Below are positions 1 to 6,671 of a stretch of DNA of 16,039 bases, piece after piece. The notes under the pieces are model-generated. The model saw only the letters and a list, made by a program, of their open reading frames with translations. It had not been told where the DNA came from and ran no database searches. The position numbers and the translations under genes are program-made. Origin of the DNA: an uncultured delta proteobacterium (GTDB lineage Bacteria; RBG-13-61-14; DRUE01); contig CAIUDS010000740.1 of the NCBI GenBank assembly GCA_903897985.1, positions 1 through 16,039 on the forward strand. Reading direction: 5' to 3'. Within the stretch, counting starts at the first letter, position 1. Every line of letters starts with the position of its first letter.

Positions 1-1
1 C

Positions 2-133
2 GACGCCCCAACTTTGATCCGCGAAATTCGGGCCTGGGAATCAGATCGCAACCATCGCGCGACGACGGTCAATTGGCAATTCACCACCGCAGATGCCCGG
101 GTCAAACTGAAAAGACTTTATCCGACATATTAG
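2..133 (+). pseudogene. IS630-family transposase, C-terminal end (cut by window edge)
   Basis: The open frame from base 2 to the TAG at 131-133 encodes 43 residues. They include IREIRAWESDRN and NWQFTTADARVKLKRLYP, the typical tail of IS630-family DDE transposases (an amphipathic helix, then a W-x-F-T-x-x-D-A-R-x-K-L-x-R-L-Y-P ending). The catalytic DDE residues would lie upstream, outside the window, so whether the element is intact cannot be told. IS630 elements insert at TA and carry short terminal inverted repeats. The right end should lie within roughly the next 100 bases, but it cannot be marked without the left end. Spacer 134-341 holds no gene that I can support. Confidence 0.75.
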
Positions 134-153
134 CATGGTCAAAATACTAGGTG

Positions 154-197
154 GTAGCTATCCAAGAAGCTACGGATGACAGAAAACTACGGAGGAC
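154..197. repeat. Small hairpin plus 11-base direct repeat downstream of the transposase
   Basis: GTAGCT at 154-159 and AGCTAC at 168-173 form a perfect 6-bp stem with an 8-base loop. The right arm runs into CTACGGATGAC (170-180), which recurs as CTACGGAGGAC at 187-197 with one mismatch. The unit may belong to the right end of the IS630 element or to a dispersed repeat inserted next to it. Its function is unknown. Confidence 0.4.
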
Positions 198-341
198 AAG
201 TTAGACATTATCGTAACAATTCGCCGGCTGCTCCGGAAAAGTTTTCAGAGGCGGCCGGGTTGGGGCAGGTTGGTTGATAGCGCGGCGTGATTTGAAAAAA
301 GCCGGGAAACCGCCTACCCTATCAGGCAAGGCCGGACCGCC

Positions 342-1124
342 ATGATAAATGATGTGCAGAACCAGAAAGACCACCGCCAGATCCCGATTGACCGGGTGGG
401 GGTAAAGGACCTCCGTTACCCGATCATGGTGCTGGACCGGGCGAACAAATACCAGAACACGGTGGGCAAGATCAACATGTATGTCAACCTGCCCCATGAC
501 TTCAAGGGGACCCACATGAGCCGGTTCATCGAGGTGCTCAACCAGCACCGCGGCCAGATCAGCCTGCAGAACTACCACCAGATCCTGAACGACCTGATGA
601 AAAACCTTAACGCCAAGGCCGCGCACATCGAGGTGGAGTTCCCGTATTTCTTGAAGAAGAAGGCGCCGGTGAGCGGGGAGGAAAGCCTGATGGAATACAT
701 CTGCCGCTACATCGGGAACATCCAGAGCGAGATGGAAACCTTCCTGGTCGGGATCGAGGTGCCGATCACCACGCTCTGCCCGTGCTCGAAGGAGATGTGC
801 GAACGGGGCGCCCATAACCAGCGCGGCACAGTCACGGTGACCTTGCGGTTCCACAAATTTTTCTGGATCGAGGATGTGATCGAACTGATCGAAAAGTCCG
901 CGAGCGCGTCGGTGTATGCGCTCTTAAAGCGGGAGGACGAGAAATACATTACCGAGCTGGCCTACAAGAATCCGAAGTTTGTGGAGGATGTGGTGCGGGA
1001 GGTTACCGAGCGGCTACGCGCGAATGGCAATTTCCCTTGGTTCCGGGTGGAGGCTGAAAATTTCGAGAGCATCCACAACCACAACGCCTACGCCCTGGTC
1101 GAGTCCGGACCGGAGCCGGATTAA
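342..1124 (+). CDS. folE2: GTP cyclohydrolase FolE2 (type IB)
   Basis: A 260-residue cytosolic enzyme that converts GTP to 7,8-dihydroneopterin triphosphate, the first step towards tetrahydrofolate and, in many bacteria, queuosine. Length and sequence fit the FolE2/MptA family rather than classical FolE. Visible marks are the start DVQNQKDHRQIPIDRVGVKD (residues 4-23), TTLCPCSKEMCERGAHNQRG (143-162) with Cys146, Cys148 and His158, and the C-terminal ESIHNHNAYA (242-251). In this family the first Cys of the CPCSK motif is the conserved active-site cysteine and the His residues take part in metal binding. The ATG at 342 matches the family N-terminus; the SD is modest (AGGCAAGG at 324-331). FolE2 can work with metals other than zinc and is often Zur-regulated, but I see no clear Zur box. 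No other folate gene is adjacent. Confidence 0.95.
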   Translation: MINDVQNQKDHRQIPIDRVGVKDLRYPIMVLDRANKYQNTVGKINMYVNLPHDFKGTHMSRFIEVLNQHRGQISLQNYHQILNDLMKNLNAKAAHIEVEFPYFLKKKAPVSGEESLMEYICRYIGNIQSEMETFLVGIEVPITTLCPCSKEMCERGAHNQRGTVTVTLRFHKFFWIEDVIELIEKSASASVYALLKREDEKYITELAYKNPKFVEDVVREVTERLRANGNFPWFRVEAENFESIHNHNAYALVESGPEPD

Positions 1125-1235
1125 ATTGTGGCGCGGGCTTCCAGCCTGCTGTAGGGGCGCGGCTCGCCGCGCCCGAATTAGGGCAGGGCAAGCCCTGCCC
1201 CTACAATTCGCAGGCAAGCTGCCTGCGCCACAATT
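1124..1235. repeat. Nested cluster of four REP-like hairpins (BIME-like) between convergent genes
   Basis: Four GC-rich hairpins lie head to tail in mirror symmetry. A: GTGG at 1128-1131, one base, then a stem 1133-1139/1143-1149 with one G-T pair. B: GTAG at 1151-1154, then GGGCGCGG/CCGCGCCC (1155-1162/1167-1174). C: GGGCAGGGC/GCCCTGCCC (1181-1189/1192-1200), then CTAC at 1201-1204. D: GCAGGC/GCCTGC (1210-1215/1221-1226), one base, then CCAC at 1228-1231. The outermost arms, AATTGTGGCGC (1124-1134) and GCGCCACAATT (1225-1235), are a perfect inverted repeat that touches the stop codons of both neighbours. A 5' GTAG followed by an imperfect palindrome is the published layout of REP elements mobilised by RAYT (Y1/TnpA-REP) transposases. 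The array could also end transcription from both sides. Confidence 0.8.
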
Positions 1236-2178
1236 ATCCCGCCAAAAATTCCGCAACCGCCTTGTTGAACTCATAGGGCTTTTCGATCATGGGCACATGA
1301 CCGGCCTCCGGGATGATCAGCAATTTGGAGCCGGGAAGATACTGATGGAAGATGCGTCCGAATTTGAGCGGGACCTGGCGGTCATCATCGCCCCAGACCA
1401 ATAGGGTCGGAGCCTTGACCTCCTGGAGATCAGCGGTGATGTTGGTCTGGTTAATCATTTTGCCCGGCAGGGTGAACATCCAGAGGAATTCGTAAAACTG
1501 TCCTTTCGAAATAATTTTAGCGATATGCCCGATCAGGAAATCGGTATAGTCCTTGGCCGGATGAGTCTCGGGATCGTGGAAAAATAATTTCTTGAACAGC
1601 GGGATGCGGTCGCCCGCGGCGAGGATGGTCTTTTTGATCTGCTCTGGGTCGCGGCCTTCGAGGCGCTTGATGGAAAGTTTGTAAGCGAGCGAGGCGGTGA
1701 GTTCGGGATTGGTCAGGAGCAGACGCAAATGCCAGGGGAATTTCAAGGTGCCGCTCGGATCGGCCAAAACCAGCTTGTCCACCCGGTCCGGGTAATGGAT
1801 GCCCAGCCAGGCGCCGGTATGGCCGCCCATGGAATTGCCGATCATGGTTGCTTTCTCGATGCCAAGTTTGTCCATCAACCCGACAATGGTTTTTGCGAAC
1901 AGGTCTATGTAATAAGTGGTATTGAGAATGCTGGAATTGCCGTAGCCGGGAAGATCAAGCGCGATGCAGCGGTGGGTTTTTGCGAACTCGAAGAAGTTGT
2001 AGTTCCAGTTGGTCAGGCTTCCGCCCAGGCCGTGGATAAAAATCAGGGCGTCCCCCCTGCCCTGCTCGATGAAACTGATCTCAAAGTCCCCGACCTTTTC
2101 CCGCTGAGCCGGGATCGGAGTGGGCCAAGGCTCCATTTCGAACGGACTTGGTCTCAGTTTCTGAATCAATAAACTCAT
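1234..2178 (-). CDS. Alpha/beta-fold hydrolase, soluble
   Basis: A 314-residue protein with the full layout of the AB_hydrolase_1 (MhpC-like) family. It has the oxyanion-hole motif HGLGG (49-53), the LDLPGYG strand (74-80), the nucleophile elbow GNSMGG (114-119) with Ser116, the acid in WGDDDRQVP (262-270, probably Asp266) and His294 in EAGHVP. A helical cap covers roughly 145-245. No signal peptide is visible, so it is probably cytosolic. The substrate cannot be read: esters, C-C bond hydrolysis and haloperoxidase-like activities all occur in the family. It is the last gene of the minus-strand operon, 59 bp after the DUF1638 gene. The start at 2178 has only a weak SD (GGTGA, 6 bases away), which the CGCAGAGA repeat upstream partly supplies. 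Its TAA stop lies on the edge of the REP-like cluster. Confidence 0.9.
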   Translation of the reverse strand: MSLLIQKLRPSPFEMEPWPTPIPAQREKVGDFEISFIEQGRGDALIFIHGLGGSLTNWNYNFFEFAKTHRCIALDLPGYGNSSILNTTYYIDLFAKTIVGLMDKLGIEKATMIGNSMGGHTGAWLGIHYPDRVDKLVLADPSGTLKFPWHLRLLLTNPELTASLAYKLSIKRLEGRDPEQIKKTILAAGDRIPLFKKLFFHDPETHPAKDYTDFLIGHIAKIISKGQFYEFLWMFTLPGKMINQTNITADLQEVKAPTLLVWGDDDRQVPLKFGRIFHQYLPGSKLLIIPEAGHVPMIEKPYEFNKAVAEFLAG

Positions 2179-2188
2179 TATTTTTCAC

Positions 2189-2234
2189 CGCAGAGACGCA
2201 GAGAACGCAGAGAATTTTTTCTGTAATCTGTAAT
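2189..2234. repeat. Short tandem repeats in the DUF1638-hydrolase spacer
   Basis: The spacer holds three head-to-tail copies of CGCAGAGA(A) (2189-2196, 2197-2205, 2206-2214), then a T run, then two copies of CTGTAAT (2221-2227, 2228-2234). It lies inside an operon on the minus strand, where it would be transcribed as TTCTCTGCG repeats just before the next ribosome-binding site. No inverted partner was noticed elsewhere in the window. Confidence 0.7.
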
Positions 2235-2237
2235 GCA

Positions 2238-2972
2238 TCATAGGTTTTGACACTTCACCAACCCCTCATCATAACTTAACTTGAGTTCCGTGCCCGCGGG
2301 TACGATCAAAAAGTTTTCCGCGTCCCAATCCATATTGACCAGCTTCTTGACCAGGGTCGGATCGCCCTCGAGTTCGAGGAACTGCCACCCGAGTTCTTGC
2401 GCGCATTGTCGAGTGTAAGCGATCCACTGTTCGCGCGGGCCGATCTTGAAGTCAAGGTAAATGGCCTTGTGATAGTTCCGGCCCCAGCCGGACAATTGCT
2501 CATGGAGCCAGAGCGACTGTTCCTCGTCGTATTTTTTGCGGAGCAGCGCGAGCTCCTTTTCCCGCCGCTCGAGGCTCGGCTGCGTCCCGGTCTCGATCCA
2601 GCCCGGGCTATACCAATAGGCGTCGGGATGTTCCTGATAAATCCGCTCCTGCCGCTTGAGCGATCCGAGCAGCAGGGTCAGGCAGTCATGGCTGCGCGGG
2701 AACACCATCGGGGTTCTGCCGCTCTTGAGCCCTTCGATCCCGCGCGAGCACAGGCCGTAGCCGAAGATGAGGTGGTCGAGTTCGTGCTCGGCCTCGATCC
2801 GGTCAATCGCGGTTTGGAGGTCCTTGCGCATCTTGGCCGGGTCGTTGTGCAGGCCCTGGGGCTGGATGAAGAAGCTGATCTCCGCGGGACTTTGCGCCGC
2901 GAAATAGCTGAGTTCCCGCCAGAGCACCTTGCAGGCGATCAGACCGAGCTTCTTGATCTTGATTTCGGGCAT
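2238..2972 (-). CDS. DUF1638 domain-containing protein
   Basis: A 244-residue protein of the DUF1638 family; its biochemical function is not established. Family hallmarks are visible: IACKVLWRELSY (12-23), FGYGLCSRGIEGL (70-82), FPRSHDCLTLLLGSL (91-105) and YWYSPGWIETG (119-129). Cys14, Cys75, His95 and Cys97 are candidate metal or cofactor ligands. From memory, DUF1638 genes often sit beside corrinoid-dependent methyltransferase genes in methanogens and anaerobic bacteria; none is present here. I chose the ATG at 2972 because the family's conserved part begins MPEIKIKKLGLIACK. A longer frame back to 3110 would only read antisense to codons of the upstream hydrolase. The gap to the upstream gene is 8 bp, which implies co-transcription. 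Confidence 0.85.
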   Translation of the reverse strand: MPEIKIKKLGLIACKVLWRELSYFAAQSPAEISFFIQPQGLHNDPAKMRKDLQTAIDRIEAEHELDHLIFGYGLCSRGIEGLKSGRTPMVFPRSHDCLTLLLGSLKRQERIYQEHPDAYWYSPGWIETGTQPSLERREKELALLRKKYDEEQSLWLHEQLSGWGRNYHKAIYLDFKIGPREQWIAYTRQCAQELGWQFLELEGDPTLVKKLVNMDWDAENFLIVPAGTELKLSYDEGLVKCQNL

Positions 2973-2980
2973 CGCAACGG

Positions 2981-4150
2981 CTACTTGGCCAGTTTTTCCA
3001 GTTGTCGAGCGAGGAATGCTTTTTCCACTTTCCATTCCTGGTCGCGGCCGTAAACCAGGACATGCCCGCCCGGATACCAGTAAATTTCGGGCTTGCCCCA
3101 TTTTTCCCAAAGGGTGATCTCCTGGGCCGGGGGCACAAAATTATCGCCCATGCCGGCGACGATCAGGATGTCGGCTTTGGGGATGGCCGGCTGATAGTTG
3201 ATGGGCGAAGAGGGATACAAAATTTTCCCGGCCTGGTCCAGGCCGATGCCGGCGTTCCATACCCCCTGGGCGATGTGCCGCAAGAGCTTGCTGCTCGAGA
3301 GCATGGTCGCCCAGTTCGAGGGCGGCACCCAGGCCACGGCGAAATCCAGCTTGGGCTCGGCCGCCGCGGTGGCGAGGGTCACGATCCCGCCCAGGCTGCC
3401 GCCGTGCATGCCGACCAGTTTATGGTCCTGCCGCAGCCACTTGATCGCGGTGCGCATGTCGGTCACGGCCTGGCAGGTGGCCTCGTTCACCCGGCTCAAC
3501 TCCGCGCTCACGAAATAGTCGCCGGAAAAGGCCGAGCCTTTGGGCATACGCAGGCCGTGATAGGGCTGCTGCACGAACATGATGTCAAAGCCGAGGTCTC
3601 CGAGCTCGCGCAACCGGTTGGCTTTCTGGTTGGCTTTGGTCCGGATGTCCCCGCCGGTCCAGCCGTGCGTGTGCACGATCGCGGCCGCGCAGGGTTTCTT
3701 GTGCTGATAATAAATCGCATAAGCGGTCCAGTCCTCGCGGTAGTTGTCGTAAAGCCGCTGAAAATCGGGATTGACCGGCTGATACAGGCTCGGCCAGCTC
3801 ACCAGATAAATCCTGTATTCTTTATCCTCGCCCACCAGTTCTTTTTTCAGGTCCGCGACCGGACCCGGCTCCGGATAAAAATTCTTCGGGTCCTGGAATT
3901 TGGGATCCGCGTAAAACATGTAGCTGTTGAGTTCGAGCTTCTGGCGCGAGGGGTCCAGGGTCTGTTTATAAAGAAAGGTCCGCAAAAACCAGATGCCCAA
4001 ATTGTCAAAAGCATGCGCGTAATTGCTTTGCATTTTTTCCTGCCGGCTCACCGGCCTCGGGTAAAACTGGACCGCGCAGGAGGAGAGCAACACGGCCAGC
4101 AAGAGCAAGCCAAAGCCCTTTCCGATCCTTTTTCTGTTTATGCCTTCCAT
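2981..4150 (-). CDS. Lipoprotein alpha/beta hydrolase, paralogue 2
   Basis: A 389-residue predicted lipoprotein. It has a basic N-terminus, a hydrophobic stretch at 12-22 and the lipobox LSSC with Cys25, so it should be membrane-anchored and face outward. The hydrolase core starts near 155: HTHGWTGG (160-167) at the oxyanion hole, GGSLGG (250-255) with nucleophile Ser252, the acid Asp336 in GMGDNFVPP, and His363 in PGGH. Family marks shared with its neighbour are VQQPYHGLRMPKGS (193-206) and FAVAWVPPS (270-278). The substrate is unknown; a secreted esterase or peptidase-like hydrolase of the dienelactone/acetyl-xylan-esterase type is possible. Its ATG directly follows the stop of the upstream paralogue (TAGATG), with the SD AAGGGG inside the upstream gene, so translation is likely coupled. 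Confidence 0.88.
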   Translation of the reverse strand: MEGINRKRIGKGFGLLLLAVLLSSCAVQFYPRPVSRQEKMQSNYAHAFDNLGIWFLRTFLYKQTLDPSRQKLELNSYMFYADPKFQDPKNFYPEPGPVADLKKELVGEDKEYRIYLVSWPSLYQPVNPDFQRLYDNYREDWTAYAIYYQHKKPCAAAIVHTHGWTGGDIRTKANQKANRLRELGDLGFDIMFVQQPYHGLRMPKGSAFSGDYFVSAELSRVNEATCQAVTDMRTAIKWLRQDHKLVGMHGGSLGGIVTLATAAAEPKLDFAVAWVPPSNWATMLSSSKLLRHIAQGVWNAGIGLDQAGKILYPSSPINYQPAIPKADILIVAGMGDNFVPPAQEITLWEKWGKPEIYWYPGGHVLVYGRDQEWKVEKAFLARQLEKLAK

Positions 4151-5317
4151 CTATTTCCCCTTCGGAGACAGTTTGGCTTCCTGCCTTTTAAAAAATTCGT
4201 CCTCCACCGCGAGCGCCTGCTTCGAGCCGAAGTTGACCAGGTGCCCGCCCGGGAACCAGTAGATCGGCGGCCGGCCCCATCTCTCCCAGAGGAGCATGGG
4301 CTGACTCGGCGGCACGAAATTATCGCCCATGCCCGCCACGATCAGAAGGTCTTCCTTCGCAATGGCCGCTTTGAAATTGGCCGGGCTGGTCGGGTAAAAA
4401 ATCTCTTTGGCGGTTACAAAGCCGATGCCGGAGTCGTAGATCGCCTGGATCACATAAGGCACGAGCTGGCTGTCCGTGGTCATGTCGGCCCAGCTCGAGG
4501 GCGGCACCCAGGCCACGGCAAAATCGAGCATTGGCTCGTTCATCACCGTCGCGAGCGTTACCACCCCGCCCAGGCTCCCGCCATACATGCCCACCAGTTC
4601 ATGGTCCTGCCGGAGCCAGCGCGCCGCGCTGCGCATGTCGGTCACGGCCTGGCACATGGCCTCGTTCACCCGGCTGACCTCCCCGCTCACGAAATACTCG
4701 CCGGAAAAATAAGACCCCTTGGGCATGCGCAGACCGTGATAGGGCTGCTGCACAAACAAAACATCGTAGCCCTTGTCCACCAGCCGCGTCACCCGGTTGG
4801 TGGAAATCTGGACTTGGTCGGTAACCGCGCCGCCGGTCCAGCCGTGTGTCATCACCACCCCGACAGGCGCGGGTTTGCGGTGTTTGAAGTAAAGCGCATA
4901 GACCGTCCAGTCCTCGCGGTAGCCCTCATACATTTTTTGGAAATCAGGATTGACCGGCTGATACTGACTCGGCCAGTTCAAAAGAAAAACCTGATAGGCT
5001 TTCGTTTCCTTGTAGAGCTTGGATTGAACATCCTTGGCCGGCCCGGGCTCGGGATAAAAATTCTTCAGGTCATGGAACTTGGGGTCGGCATAGAACATGT
5101 AGCTTGGCAAGACCGGCTTCTGCCGCTCGGGATTGCGCGCCTTGCCGGCAATGACATCCCGGACCAGCATCGCGCCGAAACTGTCAATCGCGTGCGCGAT
5201 ATTCGCCTGCGCCTTCTCCTTCCCGGTCACCGGCCTGGGAAAAAACTGCACCGCGCATTGACTTAGCATCCCGAAAAAGATTGCCACGCCCAAGCCCCCA
5301 ATCATTTTCCAATTCAT
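4151..5317 (-). CDS. Lipoprotein alpha/beta hydrolase, paralogue 1
   Basis: A 388-residue predicted lipoprotein, colinear with the next gene almost from end to end. The signal ends in the lipobox LSQC with Cys21. The triad is complete: Ser248 in GGSLGG (246-251), Asp332 in GMGDNFVPP and His359 in PGGH, with THGWTGG at 157-163. Shared blocks with the paralogue include SYMFYADPKF, KNFYPEPGP, YQPVNPDFQ, QQPYHGLRMPKGS and CQAVTDMR. Differences cluster in the signal, at about 50-70 and in the cap at about 280-320, as expected if substrates have diverged. The start at 5317 has a strong SD (GGGGGAAAGG). It is the first gene of the four-gene minus-strand operon. No convincing minus-strand promoter was seen in 5318-5492. 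Confidence 0.88.
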   Translation of the reverse strand: MNWKMIGGLGVAIFFGMLSQCAVQFFPRPVTGKEKAQANIAHAIDSFGAMLVRDVIAGKARNPERQKPVLPSYMFYADPKFHDLKNFYPEPGPAKDVQSKLYKETKAYQVFLLNWPSQYQPVNPDFQKMYEGYREDWTVYALYFKHRKPAPVGVVMTHGWTGGAVTDQVQISTNRVTRLVDKGYDVLFVQQPYHGLRMPKGSYFSGEYFVSGEVSRVNEAMCQAVTDMRSAARWLRQDHELVGMYGGSLGGVVTLATVMNEPMLDFAVAWVPPSSWADMTTDSQLVPYVIQAIYDSGIGFVTAKEIFYPTSPANFKAAIAKEDLLIVAGMGDNFVPPSQPMLLWERWGRPPIYWFPGGHLVNFGSKQALAVEDEFFKRQEAKLSPKGK

Positions 5318-5433
5318 TAACCTTTCCCCCGCTTCATGCTTATCACTAGTTTAGCCCAAAAGCATATAAACTTAAAATCCCGTCTATAGGGGCGGCAGCT
5401 TCGAATAACCTTAAAAGTCTCTGCCAACCCAGC

Positions 5434-5462
5434 TTTACAAAAAGCCCATTCTCCTGTATAAA
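5434..5462 (+). promoter_or_regulatory. Sigma70-type promoter of the ATPase-TOPRIM module
   Basis: TTTACA (5434-5439), a 17-base spacer, then TATAAA (5457-5462). Transcription would start near 5469 and give a leader of about 24 bases. An excellent SD, AAGGAGG (5479-5485), lies 7 bases before the ATG at 5493. Confidence 0.65.
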
Positions 5463-5492
5463 TAATCACGAGCAGAATAAGGAGGCGCTTGA

Positions 5493-6671
5493 ATGTTTTT
5501 ACATAGCCTGCAACTGACCAATCTCTTGAGTTTCGGGCCGGAGCCGATCCAAATAGAGTTAAAGCCGCTGAATGTGATCATCGGACCAAACGGTTCCGGC
5601 AAATCGAATCTAATCGAGGCAATTGCGCTTTTGCAATGCGCGCCCACTCAATTGGTTGCGCCGGTCCGAGAAGGCGGTGGAATCAAGGACTGGCTCTGGA
5701 AAGGAGCCTCCAATGGCCCTATTGCGTCTATTGAGGCAATTATTGATTATCCTTTTAGGGCGTTAGGCATTCCTTTGCGGCACCGGCTAAGTTTCACGGA
5801 GAGCGGCCAGAGATTTGAGCTGGTGGATGAAAAGATTGAAGATCAAGTACCTGTTAAAGAAAACGAGAAACAGCCCAAGTTTTTTTACAAGTTTCAAAAT
5901 GGACGTCCGGTACTGAGCATCAAAGATGTAGAAGGTCCAAGGCAACTCCAACGGGAAGAGGTTAACCCTGAACTTTCCATTCTCTCACAAAGGAAAGATC
6001 CGGATCATTATCCGGAATTGACCTATCTGGGAGAGCAGTATGCCAAGATTGCGATTTATCGGGAATGGTCTTTTGGGCGTTACACGCCGCCGCGATTGCC
6101 CCAAAAGGCTGATTTGCGCAATGATGTACTGATGGAGAACTGCATCAACTTGGGCTTGGTTCTCAACCGATTTCAAAAGGAGCCTCTAGTCAAGAAAAAA
6201 ATCCTGGAAGGAATTAAAGAGCTCTATGAGGGAATTGATGACTTCGAAGTAATCTTTGAAGGAGGCACGGTTCAGCTTTTCCTTACCGAGGGAAAATTTT
6301 CCATTCCGGCCACCCGTCTTTCAGATGGCACCCTTCGCTATCTTTGTTTATTGGCGATTCTTTGCCATCCGAACCCGCCACCGCTAGTTTGTCTGGAAGA
6401 GCCGGAACTTGGATTACACCCGGACGCCATAGCCAAGATCGCTGATCTCTTAAAAAATTATTCCCAAACCAGCCAGATCATCGTCACCACTCATTCCGAT
6501 GCATTAGTGGACGCTCTGACCGATACGCCTGAATCGGTTCTCGTTTGCGAAAAACACGATGGCATGACCAAGCTGGAACGACTGAGAAAAGAGAAGCTTG
6601 CCGATTGGCTAAAGAAATATAGCTTGGGGCAGTTATGGCAAAGAGGCGAGATCGGGGGCAACAGATGGTAG
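5493..6671 (+). CDS. AAA/ABC-type ATPase of a two-gene ATPase-TOPRIM module
   Basis: A 392-residue cytosolic ATPase of the RecF/SMC/OLD-like class (AAA_21/AAA_15). Walker A is GPNGSGKS (31-38). A large variable insertion at about 50-270 should form the coiled-coil or lid region. The ABC signature is LSDGT (277-281), Walker B is LVCLEEPELGLHP (298-310) with the catalytic Glu pair 302-303 and a D-loop-like tail, and the H-switch is TTHS (332-335). The C-terminus ends in the short LGQLWQRGEIGGNRW block that I associate with this subfamily. The protein has no TOPRIM domain, unlike single-chain OLD nucleases; the next gene supplies a TOPRIM-like partner. Known ATPase-TOPRIM pairs of this kind include the anti-phage PARIS (AriA/AriB) and AbiL systems, so a phage-defence role is likely but inferred. 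Base composition is lower in G+C than in the flanks. Confidence 0.85.
   Translation: MFLHSLQLTNLLSFGPEPIQIELKPLNVIIGPNGSGKSNLIEAIALLQCAPTQLVAPVREGGGIKDWLWKGASNGPIASIEAIIDYPFRALGIPLRHRLSFTESGQRFELVDEKIEDQVPVKENEKQPKFFYKFQNGRPVLSIKDVEGPRQLQREEVNPELSILSQRKDPDHYPELTYLGEQYAKIAIYREWSFGRYTPPRLPQKADLRNDVLMENCINLGLVLNRFQKEPLVKKKILEGIKELYEGIDDFEVIFEGGTVQLFLTEGKFSIPATRLSDGTLRYLCLLAILCHPNPPPLVCLEEPELGLHPDAIAKIADLLKNYSQTSQIIVTTHSDALVDALTDTPESVLVCEKHDGMTKLERLRKEKLADWLKKYSLGQLWQRGEIGGNRW

Noticed and set aside
240..341. Possible riboswitch upstream of folE2
   Set aside because: A GAAA-capped short hairpin (303-312) and a distant AGGCGG/CCGCCT pairing are present, but no conserved core of THF, preQ1, ZTP, c-di-GMP or cobalamin classes could be matched.
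2973..3110. N-terminal extension of the DUF1638 protein
   Set aside because: It would overlap the upstream hydrolase by 130 bp and add a Pro/Arg-rich stretch absent from the family.
3002..5266. 754-codon plus-strand open frame
   Set aside because: It is antisense to both lipoprotein hydrolases and is open only because of their GC-rich codons. It has no SD or family motif, and its internal repeat simply mirrors the paralogues.
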